A DNA stretch of 64,000 nucleotides from Rhexocercosporidium sp. MPI-PUGE-AT-0058 (Eukaryota > Ascomycota > Leotiomycetes > Helotiales): assembly GCA_020746875.1 (NCBI GenBank), contig JAGTJL010000015.1:1-64000 (forward strand). The letters run 5' to 3'. Below the pieces are notes generated by a model. The model worked only from the letters and a program-made list of their open reading frames with translations, did not search any database and was not told where the DNA came from. Position 1 is the first letter of the stretch. Every line of letters begins with the position of its first letter. Positions 14,701-26,267 of this stretch are shown piece by piece. Position numbers and translations under genes: made by a program.

Positions 14701-14835
14701 AAAGGTTTTATTTATAAAACTTAAATTTACTTAAAAGGCCGAATCCGTCAAGTTAAGTAAGACTTACTCGACTAAAGAGAACTTAATAAAATTAATAGTA
14801 AATAATAAAGTAAGTAGGCGAGTAATAAAAGCCTT

Positions 14836-15171
14836 TTATTTTTCTTTCTTTATAATCTCTCGTGCTTTTACTTCTTTTAATTTATTTATATTCTTAAGAC
14901 CGCGACAGAGTATTTCGGCTCCTCGCTTTTTTAAAAACTTTTATTAACGAAATAAACGATTTAAGTAAGCCGCGGCCTTTTATAAGGCGTAACGTATTTA
15001 CGCCTTCTCCTCGTTTAGCTTTTCCTTTACCTTTTCGAGAATATCTTAACTCTTAATTAAGGGTATTTTAATATTATATTTCTTATTAACTTTAGTATAC
15101 TCTGAGTAACGACTTAACTTAAAGAATATTATATACGTCTTATTATTTCGAGTATAAAACGTATAAAGCAT
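14836..15171 (-). pseudogene. Antisense ORF relic of gypsy-2 with Zn2Cys6-like spacing
   Basis: Reading the - strand from ATG at 15171 gives 111 codons and a terminal TAA (14836-14838). There is no indel; the only internal stops are TAA/TAG, explained by CAA/CAG with RIP. Tyr codons at 3, 6, 13, 22, 25 and 32 are spaced C-X2-C-X6-C-X8-C-X2-C-X6-C if they were Cys, which is the Gal4-type binuclear cluster spacing. The C-terminal half is charged and probably helical (KKRGAEILCRGL motif near codons 81-92). It lies between the chromodomain and the 3' LTR, opposite to pol. Its function is unknown; a zinc-dependent DNA-binding role is inferred from spacing only. The true start may lie upstream of 15171. 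Confidence 0.55.
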
Positions 15172-15365
15172 TGTCTCGAAACCGTTCTTTTCGATTTTAT
15201 GAGATAAGGCGAATTATTTTCTCTTTTTTTTAAAAGGTATTATATCTTTTTTTTTTAATATATATTTATTTAATTATAATAAAAAGAAAAGATAATTATA
15301 AAGTATATATAATATTTCCTTAAATTATTTAAGCGTAAAGACTACGTTAAATTAAAAAGGAATAA

Positions 15366-15859
15366 TATTATAAATGCTTCGCGTTTCGTAACATTAGACC
15401 TCGGGATAGCGTAATACTTAAGACTATAAGCTTAAAAGGATAAGAGTCTTAGGAAAAGTATATTAAAAGAGTATTACTTTTAGAAATATTCTTTTAAAAG
15501 ACTTTAATACTTAAGATTTTATAAGTTATATATTATATAAATATTATTATCGATAAATAACTAAAGGGCAAATAAGCTCTTAAATTACGCGACTCTCTTA
15601 TATAATAAACCGCTAAACCGTTAAAGTCTAGAGGTTTAAGATCGATAGGACTTAGCGGTCCTGGCGGTCGTATAATATAAAGGTTTTATAAAAGACTAAT
15701 ACGTTTACTATTAAATAAAAGCTTTATACTTAACTGAAAATAATATCTTAATTATATTAGTTATTATTTATTCCACTGTACGTAATACACTTACTTCTCG
15801 ATTATTAGGATTAATACCACCCACCGTATTTACACCGAGTAAATACACGGACCGTGACA
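15366..15859 (+). repeat. gypsy-2 3' LTR (494 bp)
   Basis: Same length as the 5' copy. It starts TATTATAAATG, a RIP form of TGTCACGAACG, and ends CCGTGACA at 15859, followed by the second ATTAA. Confidence 0.92.
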
Positions 15860-15864
15860 ATTAA

Positions 15865-15994
15865 TAATAAAGTAAATATTTTCGGTATAATTAAAACCTC
15901 CCTCGCATACCGACTCGTTAAATAATTTAATATTTCTTTTATAATACTCCCTTAGCTAATCGTCTTAATTAATTATAATAATAAGAGAGGTAAG
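15865..15994. other. Short remnant of the gypsy-2 target between two elements
   Basis: About 130 bp of AT-rich sequence lies between the gypsy-2 target duplication and the inverted LTR at 15995. No ORF or motif was seen. Confidence 0.4.
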
Positions 15995-16423
15995 TATTAC
16001 GGTCCGTGTATTTACTCGGTGTAAATATAATAAGTTGTGTTAATCTTAATAATCGAGAAGTAGGTATATTACGTATAATAGAATAAATAATAACTAATAT
16101 AATTAAGATATTATTTTTAGTTAAGCACGAAGCTCTTATTTAATGGCAGACGTGTTAATCTTATATAAAACCTTTATTCCTTAGGGTTCCCTTAAATCTC
16201 TTAAAATATTAAATCCTTAAATTCCTAAATCCTTTTTGTTATTAAGGGATTCACGGATCTAGGGATTTATTACGTGACTTATTATTTATTATAATTTAGA
16301 TTTTTATTACGTAGCCTCGTAGCCTCGTAATATTTTTTTAGTCTTGACTTTTCTTATTTAATAAGGCTGTCGAGCCTTAAAGCTAAGACACACGTAATAC
16401 CTCTCTTAAGTATATTCGTAATA
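15995..16423 (-). repeat. LTR of gypsy-2b (429 bp, variant U3)
   Basis: The first 183 bp (15995-16177) are the reverse complement of the gypsy-2 LTR end. The rest does not align by eye but ends CGTAATA, the RIP form of CGTGACA, next to an inverted polypurine tract. It is therefore a full LTR whose inner part differs from gypsy-2: a subfamily, a recombinant, or an internally replaced segment. A CGTAGCCT direct duplication is near 16311-16326. Confidence 0.75.
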
Positions 16424-18069
16424 TTATTTTCTTTTTAAATTAGCGTGGTCCTTACGCTTAAGTATAACCTAGGAAATATCGATGGCTACTAACGACTATC
16501 TTCTTTATTTATTATATTTAAGGTTATAAAGAAATCGAGTGTCGCTTAAATAAAAAAGAAACAAAGTATTTTACTCGCGCTCCGCATCGAGAGCGCCGCG
16601 CGACGCGCGAAGCCTTACTCGTTCTGCCGCAGCCTTTCCCGTACTTACTTCTTAGACTTATTTATCTTAAAGAGATGTTCGGAGTATATTCGCTCGAAGC
16701 GCAGCGAATGCGACTCTTTAAGATACGTGGTAACGTTTTCTTAATTTAATTAACTAGTATATTATTTTAAATTTAATAAGACCGTAGCCTTCGTCCGTCC
16801 TCTAACGCCTTCTTTTAAACTTATTGTGAACTTTCTTAATTTATAAATTTCCTGCTTTTAAGCTCGACGCTTATTTTACGTCCTTTTTTAAAGCGGAAGT
16901 CGACGTACTTAACTTTAATTCCTTTTCTTTTTAAGTAACCCTAGATTTTAAGAATAAAAATCCCGAAAAAGCTTAAAGTAACGGAGATTAAACTTAAGTT
17001 CTTAAGTATTTTCAAATTATAAGTACTTTTTTTACTTAATTAAATACTTAACGACGTTACGAAAATATTAATAATTTAAAATAATTTCGATATTATATTC
17101 GACGTTTAAGTTTACTAGTTATACTTTTATAATAAGAGCTAGTAATGCCTTTAGCGGTGCTAGTTTAAGGAGAGATATATAAAATACTAAGTAAATGTTT
17201 ATGGTTTTCGGAAGTATTAATTATTAACTAGTCCTTTAACTTTTGCGATTTTAAATAGTTTTAATTTTTTGTGATTTAATTTATTACTTAGTCGCTTAAT
17301 CGTAATATTCTTTTTAAGTAAATAAATCTTATTCCTTTCTTTTAGCGTTAGTTTTATATTATGCTTCTTATTATAATAAATAACTGATTTTTATATAATA
17401 AATAAAATATCCGTTAATAATTTATTATATAATTATTTAAGCTTATCTTTTTATAATATAGCTTTATACGCGGTCCTTTAACCCGTAATTAATGTATTAT
17501 ATGTCGTCGGGTTATACCTATAGTTTACATAGAACGGCGATACTTTAATAGTTTCTTAATTTGCGCTATTATATATAAACTAAGCGGTTATAAATAATTA
17601 AACTTAATTATCTTATTTATAATTTATATAATATTAAAGATAAGTCTTTATTATTTAATTAATTCGTTTTATTTAGCCGTCGGTTTAAAGATAAAATACC
17701 GTTAATATTTTTTATTTTATTCTTAAGAATAATATTAATATTTTCTAAAACTTTAAAATAAAGAGCTTATTTTTATTTAAAATAACTTCGTTTAGTATTC
17801 CATAATTCGCGAAGATTATTCGGAGGAATACTTACGCCATTATTAGCGCATCTTATATACTTAATACCGGTATTATATATACGTATTTTATTATCTTATT
17901 CGTTATTACGCAGATTAAATCGTAAATAATTCCGGTAATCGGATCTTTTAAAGGAGGTAGCTCGACTACGAAGTTTAAGGTAATTAACTTTTATAAGCGT
18001 GGCGGTGTCGTTAATGACTTTATAAGCTTATATAATATATAATAGTTTGCCTTATTCCGTATATATATA
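15995..18069 (-). mobile_element. gypsy-2b: truncated antisense copy of the gypsy-2 family
   Basis: Read on the - strand, this copies the 3' part of gypsy-2: end of integrase, chromodomain, 3' untranslated region with polypurine tract, and an LTR. Homology to gypsy-2 (about 13610-15365) runs to the point where copia-B begins at 18070, so the 5' part was probably displaced by that insertion. It is tail-to-tail with gypsy-2, separated by about 130 bp. Confidence 0.85.
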
Positions 18070-18227
18070 TGTTGTGCAATATAGGCATGCGCACGTGTTT
18101 GCCTAGCCTACGTAAGCAGGGCCAGTTATAAGGGCAGTTGCGTACAGAGCCTCTTCCTAGAATTAAATACTTTTGCCACTGCTTTTAAGAGAGCCATACC
18201 TACCGTCGATTAAAGCTTTGCACGACA
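18070..18227 (+). repeat. copia-B 5' LTR (158 bp)
   Basis: The termini TGTTGTGCAA and TTGCACGACA are inverted with one mismatch. It begins exactly where homology of the gypsy-2b copy stops. Base composition is nearly normal, unlike its surroundings. The following bases (ATTATGAGCC) are in the position of a primer binding site. No second copy was found. Confidence 0.65.
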
Positions 18228-18280
18228 ATTATGAGCCCCGTACGCGCTATTGCGTAGTATTAAAAACTGCAAAGGCTCCG

Positions 18281-18482
18281 TTTAAGGTTTAAATAATAAG
18301 GAATTATTATTCGAAACGTTTAAGGTATATTAATTATAATTTAAATTAATCTTTAGCCTTTTAAATCCTTTTTACTCTCTTTTAAAGTAAATATTTAAAG
18401 ATATTAATACGTAATATATATTAAGCCTATAAACCTTTCGTAAAACCCCCGACCTTTTTTATATTAAATTTTACTTTTAATA
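18281..18482 (-). repeat. gypsy-3 3' LTR (202 bp)
   Basis: Equal in length to the other LTR. Its end TTTTAATA is the RIP form of TCCTGACA. The outer first dinucleotide is TT rather than the expected TG or TA. Confidence 0.9.
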
Positions 18483-18904
18483 TTACTTTTTCTCTTAAGA
18501 TTTTATTTACAAAATATAAAGTAATATAATAATAATACAATATAGCGAGCGTAAATCGAAATACATACGGACTTAAATCGGACTCGACTCCTTAAAATAA
18601 AAGTGGTTTACTTATAAAATAAATAATAATATTACGGACTTAAATCGGAATATAAACAAGTTTAAATTAATAATAGTTCGTATAATTAAGCGATATGACG
18701 AGTTTTATTAAAAGTTATTTACATTTTAGCTCTTAAATAAATTTAATTTTTAATTAATATTATTATCTTCTCCTCCGATTTGGCTTCGCTATCTCTTTGT
18801 CTCGCCCTTATTATATTATATTATATTATATTAAATTATATATTTAACTTACTTTTATTATAGCTTTAATTTACTACTGCTACGCTTACTACCTCGTTAA
18901 TAGC

Positions 18905-19700
18905 GTAATAAATTACGTTTATACTTTTTTAAAAGCTAATAATATTAAATGTAATTACTGCCGCAATTAAAAGTCTTAGTATATCGCTATAAGTATTTTA
19001 ATATCCTTTTATTATTAATAAATATTAACGTATTTATATTAACTTTAATAATTCTTTAAAGAAGTATACGACCTTATTTTAAAGTTATTTATAATTTAAA
19101 ATGACTTTACCTTTAGTTTTACTTCGGCCGACGAGGTTCGGGACTTAGCTATTGCCGTAGTAATCGCGATGGACCGATTTACTTAAGCCGCCCGATTTAT
19201 TAGCAGTAACGCCTCGTCTTCCCTTTGTCCCGCCTCCGCCACCCCCCGTCTTGCCGCCGCTATTATTACTACTCTTATTATTACTGTTGCTGCTCCTGCT
19301 GCTATTATTACTATTAATGCCCTCCTTCGCCAGCTTCTCGTTGCGTAAAACGAGACTAACGCTCTCCTTCGAGAGTTATTGCGTTATATTTTTATAAGTA
19401 TTAATATGCTTTTGTATTTCCTTTATATTAACTTCGATAAGCCCTTAAGAGCGAGGTTAAAAAGGAAAAGGATAAGAATAAAAATAAAAATATAAAAGAA
19501 GACCTTTAAGCTCGCCGCTTCCTCTTTCTTAGCGAAGGCAGCTTTAAGTTATAAATGGCGCCTTCGAGCTTTTATTATATTACGATTTATATTTTTAAGC
19601 TTTTTTTATTTTACTTTTGCCTTTAATCTTTTTATTTTTATAACTTTTATTATAATTTCAATTTCCTTTTTCTTAATATATTTTTTAAGTATTCTTATAA
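18905..19700 (+). pseudogene. Antisense Cys-containing ORF relic of gypsy-3
   Basis: On the + strand, opposite to pol and next to the 3' LTR, one frame reads through about 250 codons if TAA/TAG are former Gln codons. It has a CX2CX6C start (Cys codons at 18950 and 18959, then a Tyr), a segment with DEVRDLAIAVVIAMDRF near 19120-19180, and an Ala/Ile/Thr-rich stretch written in GCC/ATT/ACT codons. It has the same position and orientation as the antisense ORFs in gypsy-2 and gypsy-4. Only half of a Zn2Cys6-like cluster is visible. Confidence 0.42.
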
Positions 19701-22700
19701 TATATTTTTAACGTATATAAAATAACTTATAAACTCTTAAATATTATTTATAATAAAATAACCCTTTTAACAGATTAAATATAAGCGGCCTTATTTTATA
19801 TTCTTATAAACTTAAATAAACTTAATCTTAAATTCTTTTTACTTTTATATTTAAATTACTTTCGGTTTAACTTCGACTCCTTTTCGTTTTTATTACGGTT
19901 TTAAAAGTAATATATAAAAAGTATTATAAATATAGTAAGTCGGAGGCAGTTCGAGTTAATATATTTAATTATAATTATAAATAACTCTTTTAATTTTAAA
20001 AGGCCTTAAAAATTTATTAATAAGCTTTTGAAAAGGCTTTAATTATTAAAGGTGTTTTATAATTAATAAAACTATGTTTTTAATTTAAAACCTAGTCTTT
20101 TTGTATTTAATATTATAAATTTTTTTATAAAATTTAAAAGTAATTTAAAGCTTTTCTATAAATACTTTTCTTTTTTATTATAAAAGTCTTACTTTTTTAA
20201 TTATAATAAGTGCCTTTCCTTTTTAAACGTCGTCTTCGACGTTTAAATTAAGCTTTAAATTAAACCTATATAGCATTTAAAAAGGTATTAAATTAATAAA
20301 TATATATATTAAATTATTATATATAAATTCCGCTAAGACTAACTTAAAAGCCTAATTATTTTAATAGTAATTATAATATATTTTTAAATAAAAATTTAAG
20401 ACTTAGTTTTATTATTCGGTTTACTTATTAATTTACGAATAAAATGCGGTATTAAGTCGGCGTCGAATTTAAAAGTAAAATATTATTAAAGACTAGAACT
20501 TACTTATAAAGACAAAGCCTTTATTAATAGTAATACCTTTAAGACATTTAAAGTCCTTATATACGTATTATATAAAAAGCTTAATTAACTTAAGTATAGT
20601 AATTATCTTTATTATAAAAATATATTAAACTAACTTTATAAATCGATCGACAATTATAAAAATAAAATTATATATTTAACTTATTTTTTTACTTAACGAT
20701 AAATTTATAATAAAATTTATAATTATTTCTTTTTAAGGTTTTAAAGGAATAAGGAACAGGGCTAACTCGTCGTAAGATCGGTGCCTTTTTAATTTTCCTT
20801 TTTAATACTTTACGTAAGTATTTATATATTTCTTAACGTTTATATATAATCTTTATTAAAAGTATTTCTTTAAAAGTAATTTAAAGGTTTTTTAAAACTT
20901 AAAGTGTTTTATTATAATATTATTATAATTAATACTTAAGATTTTATTTTAAAATGATTTTTTAAATAATATATAAGTCTTATTATAATATTATAATAGT
21001 TTATTTTCGTATATTTTTTAATATCTTTTAAACTTAGCTCGACGTCCTCTCGGAATTAATTTATACGTCTTATTTATTATAAAAGGATTTGCCTTTTATA
21101 AATTAAGGATTATATTTTAAATTAGTTTTAAAAGTTCGCTGCCTATTATTTCGGTTTATAATAATATAATTATTACTTATTATAATATATATTATTTATA
21201 ATTAATAATAAACCCGTCGAGGGTCTCTTATACTTCTTTCGATTGCTTTTCGCTGCCTTATAAATATTTTATAAACGATTCTTAATTTAGTTTTAATAAC
21301 TTATTAATACGGGGTTGTTTAAGCCCCGACTTTAAAAATATTATTAATAAAAGCCTTTTCTTTTATAATATTATAATTAAGCGTAGCTTTCGATATAACA
21401 TCGGCAATTACTTCTCTTCTTTATCTTCACCTCGACTAAGTTCCGAGTCTTTAAAGTTAGGTCTTCGCAAAGGCTTATTAATAAAATTTATAACTTTAGT
21501 CCGATATTTAATAATAAAATCGAATTTAATTAATTTATCGGCCTACCTCGCTTGCCGTCCGGTAAGCCTCCGTTTCATTATAAAGTATTTAAAATTATAA
21601 TAATTTATTTAAACCGTAATAATATTAAAAGCGCCTTAAAGGTATTAACTCTATTACTTAAATATATATATATTATTACTATTAGTTCCCCGTCGTGAAC
21701 TTTATATTATTGCTTAATAAGAGAAAACTTCTTTAAGTAAAATATAATAAGATGTTATTAAGCCTTTATACCGCTATTAAATAATTAAGATAAGATTTTA
21801 TTAATAACGAATTTTAAAACATTTGTTTTTATTTAAATTTTTAATTAAGGGTCGAAATAATAAAGGATTAAAGCTTAAGAGAATTTCTTTTATAAAATTA
21901 AAAACGCTATAATAGTTGCGCGAGGGAATCGAAATAATTCCGTCTTCCTTCTTTTTTATATTTCTTTTAATAAATTTTTAATAAATTAATAATAAATTAA
22001 TAATAAATTAAGTAACCTTTATATAATTATAAATAAAACGGCGGTAAAAGTTAATAAACCTTAAAAATACTTATATATTTTGCCACGACTTAAATAAAGG
22101 CCACTTTTAAATACTTTTAACTTAGGAGGGGTTTGTTCGAATATTTGTCGAGCCTATTACGAACCTTAAAAACTCTATAGTATTAGTGTCGAATACGCAT
22201 TTCTTAAGGTTAGCGTAGAGTTTATAAGTGCAAAGCCTTTCGAGGACCTCTTAAATAACTTTTATATAGTCTTTAATGCTTTTAAAGAAAATAAGAATAT
22301 CGTTTAAATAAACTATATAAATAACGTTTATTAACTTAATTAAAGTTTAATTAATATAAGCTTAAAATGTCGCTAAAGTATTTAAAAGTCTAAAAGAAAG
22401 CACATAATATTTAAAGTACTTATATTAGGTCTGAAATGCCGTCTTTTATTTGTCGCCTTACTTAATTCGGAGTCGGTAATACGTATCCTTTAAGTCTAGC
22501 TTTATAAACACTTTAGCGCCTCTTAATTAATCGAGGGTTTTACTAATTAAAGATAAAAGGGTTCGATTCTTTACCGTAATAGTATTAAGTCCTTTATAAT
22601 TAATATATAATCGCAGTCCTCCGCCTTTCTAAAATAAAATAAGCGTTTTTATAAGGCTAGTAGACTTTTAGATTTAACCCTTTTTTAAACTCGCTTTAAG

Positions 22701-24690
22701 GTATTCTCGAAGTATTATTAGCTCTAATTTAAAGAATAAATAAACAGGTCCTTATAGTAGTTCTTTATTAGGTTCGAGGTCGATTCGATGCTTTATTAAA
22801 TAGTGTTTAAGTAATGTTTTAGTATTTATTTCGCTAAAAATCTCTTAATAATTAATATATTTTAAAAGCAACTCGGCACCTTCGATAGTCTTAACGTTAA
22901 ATACGACGTAATATACTTAATCCTTTTAAGTTTCCTTTATAAACTTTTTAATAAAAATAATATTAATTTAATTATTTTTAAAGAGAAACCGCTAAGTCTT
23001 CGATCGAAAGCTAATAATAAGGTCAACTTCTTTAAGTTAAAGAAATCTTAAAATAAAAGTAATTCTTAAAATCTCGAAGTCGTAGGCGATATACGACTGC
23101 CGATGTCCTTTTGTAATGCTTTTATTATTAATAATATATAATTATAAGAAATGAATTCCGTAAATAATGACTTCTTTTCTTTTAATTATAATTAAATTAA
23201 TTTAATTAATTATAAACTTTTATTTATATTTAATTATAAGCGCTTAAGAAACACAGTTGCTTTCGGCACCGCTGTCAAGAAATGCTCGTTCGATCCGTAT
23301 CCTTTTGTTTTAAGTCCGAATCTTTATTAATATTATAATCTTTTGCCGTTCCTCTTCCTCGCCTAATTTTATTAATAATAACGAGATTAAAATTAAGCTA
23401 ATTCGTTTTCCGTCCGTCGTGACTTTATATAATCTAAAGAAATATATCTTTTTTTTAATAATTATAATACGTAACCTTTAAGTATTTTATTATTAAGTAG
23501 CCTGGCTTTTTATAATAATAGTATTCCTTATTACTCGATTCTTTTACTTTCGACTTAATATTAATAAGAGTTTGATTTATATTATTAAACTCGTTTCGCC
23601 TTTAGTTTGAGTTTAAGAAAGAGATATAAAAAGGTTTATTATTACGAAGGCAATTATTGTCCTTTTTCGGAGCTTTATTAGTATTATTTCGGGGTTTATT
23701 TTAATTATTTACTTTATTAATATTTTTAATACGACGAGTTAAAAATACTAGCTCTTTATGGGTTTTAATGATTTTAATAATATTGAATTTAATGATTTCT
23801 TTTCTTAACTTAAGCTTTAGTTTAACGTAAAAAGTCCGTCGTTTCGCCGTATTATTTTTAATTTTCAGTTATTACTTTAAGTTATTAAGAAAAGACACGA
23901 AATTATCTACCGACTTATTCTCGCGTTATTAAGCATTTTTATATTAATTAAGTATTATAAGCTCTCGATTTCTAGGGTTTATAATTAAGTTTAGTATTTA
24001 TTATTTAAACTCTTCTTAAGTAAGTGAGTTTATTTTAGCCCTTAATTTAAACCCGGTTTACTTTCGTTTTACCTTCTCGTCGAAAGTAAAAACACACTCG
24101 TTAATTTTGTCTTTATTTATAATATATATTATCTTTTTATTTTAATAAAACCTTTATTTAATATTTTAAATAAAAGACTAAGCCTTTTTAACGCTTTTGC
24201 CTTTATATATTAAAAACTCTCGTATCTTTGGGATTCGTTAATACGGTATTAGGCGTATATCGAGGTTATCTTAAAGAAGTCTTATAAGTTTGTTATAATA
24301 GCGGTCCTCGACTGTATTCGCGTGTTAACGCTTTTCTTTATTTATATATTCTTTGCTTTCCTCCTCTTCTTATTCCCTTTATATTATGTCCGCTAGCTCT
24401 CTCTTTAAGTCCTTTTACTTTCGCATTACTTCCTTTAACTTTTTAATTCGGTTTCGAATTACTTTTTATTTATTTTTTATTTTTAATTTATATTTAAATT
24501 TTTAAGATTTGTCGTCGCTTAACTTTAATAGCTTCCTCGGCATCTAAGCCCCCTTCGTCGTTATTTATAAGACTCTTTAAACTTTTATTAAAGCGCTAAA
24601 ACTGCTTATTACGCGTGAGTAAATTATTTTTAAAGTCATTTTAAAGGGTGTTCGATAACTAATTAATAAAGTAAAGTAAAGGTAATTATA
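19600..24690 (-). pseudogene. gag-pol relic of gypsy-3
   Basis: On the - strand the gag zinc knuckle is at 23482-23523, with spacing CX2CX4HX4C kept and all four ligands now Tyr. RT is at about 22680-22440: GLR, then YRGLN-ITVKNR, then GAKVF-KLDL followed by a D-YYRLRI block. This matches the chromovirus/Tf1-sushi wording of RT (LDLRDAYHRIRI, GDEWKTAF). RNase H and integrase should follow toward lower coordinates, but I could not place their motifs exactly. Stops and frame changes are numerous. Confidence 0.8.
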
Positions 24691-24802
24691 GTGTTCCCTT
24701 TACCGCTAAAGCTGTCTTTTTTTTGTTTTTAGCCATTATAATTATTTTATAAAGGCTTTGAATAAGTAACGAATTATTTTTATATAAGTAAAGAAATTAA
24801 AA

Positions 24803-25004
24803 TATAAAATTTAAATAATAAGGAATTACTATTTAAAACGTTTAAAGTATATTAATTATAATTTAAACTGATTTCTAGCCTTTTAAATCCTTTTTACTCC
24901 CCTTTAAAGTAAATAAATAAAGATATTAATACGTGATATATGCCAAGCCTGCAAACCTTCCGTAGAACCCCCGACCCTCTTTATATTAGATTCCACTCCT
25001 GACA
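24803..25004 (-). repeat. gypsy-3 5' LTR (202 bp)
   Basis: The upstream LTR relative to pol on the - strand. It ends CCTGACA at 25004 on the + strand and is less RIP-altered than its partner at 18281-18482. Confidence 0.9.
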
Positions 25005-25603
25005 CTCCGATTGGCGGTTTGGTAGTGGTTTTGTGAAGTTGCGGTATATAGTGATCTCCTTTATAAAAACCACTCTTTAAGATTATTAAAAAACTACCTT
25101 TATATACTTTCGCATACCTTAAACGACTTTCGCAGACTTTAAAATGGCTACTTTAGCTTTAATAATTACTTTCACGTTAAAACGATAGGAATTTCCGCCG
25201 TGGCTAATTAAATTAAAGGCTTAAGCTATAGTCCGTAGAGTATGGCATTACGTTGACCCCGACGGACTTAACTTTCCTTATACTACTGATTCTAAGCCTA
25301 CGCTGCCTCCGACGATTAAGGAGCTTATATATATAAAAGATAAATATAAGTAGAATACGTAAAAAGTTAATATTTAGGACATTTAAATAGGCTAGCGATT
25401 TTACTAGCACGCTTTAAAGACGTAAAGCGGGAATATTAAACGTATTAACGCGACTATAATATGCGGCATACGCGCTAGGCAGTATTAAACTAACTATATT
25501 AAGTGCTTTAGGAATAAGTAAACTAGTTTATGCCGCATATACTTTTAAAGCCTTATAAAGAGCAATTAATCGCTAAAGGACGCCTAACTCTTTAAAACTT
25601 AAT

Positions 25604-25861
25604 TATAACGACACTAGCCAAGAGAGCGGTATAAGAGGTATATAGTAATACTTTAGCTGAGGCTATCGAAAGCTAATAAGTTTAATATAAAGGAAATAAA
25701 AAGATAAAAAAAAAAAGAAAAAGTAAAAGAAGTATGAGTTTATATATATAATCTCTTCTAAAACCCTTTTAATACTAGTTCGACTCGGTATAACTTAATT
25801 ACTTTTAAACTCTTAGATTCCCTGACTCGTTAAGAAGCTCTTAAATATACTTATTATTATA
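25604..25861 (-). repeat. gypsy-4 3' LTR (258 bp)
   Basis: Partner of 33009-33265. It ends TTATTATA, the RIP form of TCGTCACA. Confidence 0.9.
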
Positions 25862-26267
25862 TTATTCTTTTCTTAAAAAAGAAATTATCCTTAATCTTTA
25901 ATTAGTCGTAGTTTAGTATTATTGCGGTATTAAGGGCTTTTATCTAAGGTTAAGCGAGGTTACGCGAGCGTAAGCGAGGTCTTATATAATAGTAAATAAT
26001 ATATTATAAGAAGGCAAGCTTTTATTTATTTAATTAATAAAATAAGCGTCCGAATTTAATCCGTTACTTATTATATTATATTGCCTTAGCGCTATCGATT
26101 TATTTACTTATATTAGCGTATATATACGTTAAATTTTTTAAGGAATTAATTCTTTTTCCTTTAATAATATATACTTTTCCGTAAATTATTTTAAATTATT
26201 AATTTACGCTATATAATTATTAATACGTATAATTAGTTAATTAAAATAAATAAATAATAATAAGTAA

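Larger units (their letters stand above)
8994..15859 (+). mobile_element. gypsy-2: complete RIP-decayed Ty3/gypsy chromovirus with LTRs and target duplication
   Basis: Two 494-bp direct repeats bound 6866 bp and are flanked by ATTAA on both sides (8989-8993 and 15860-15864). The inferred termini are TGTCACG...CGTGACA, a perfect 7-bp inversion once C/T and G/A changes are undone. A purine-rich tract (AAAAAGGAATAA) directly precedes the 3' LTR. Internal order is gag, protease, RT, RNase H, integrase, chromodomain. An extra ORF relic lies on the opposite strand between pol and the 3' LTR. Confidence 0.93.
18281..25004 (-). mobile_element. gypsy-3: complete RIP-decayed Ty3/gypsy element with LTRs and target duplication
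   Basis: Two 202-bp direct repeats bound 6724 bp, flanked by CTCCG at 18276-18280 and 25005-25009. LTR differences are nearly all RIP-type. Pol reads on the - strand. It lies in the leader of copia-B. A Cys-rich ORF relic runs on the + strand near its 3' end. Confidence 0.92.

Noticed and set aside
18060..18280. Possible tRNA or small RNA gene in a patch of normal composition
   Set aside because: The patch is explained as a copia LTR: inverted TGTTGTGCAA/TTGCACGACA ends, followed by element leader. No cloverleaf could be drawn.
25213..25410. 65-codon - strand ORF
   Set aside because: It is the shadow of the copia-B gag relic, whose + strand frame has the conserved VWHYVDPDG block.
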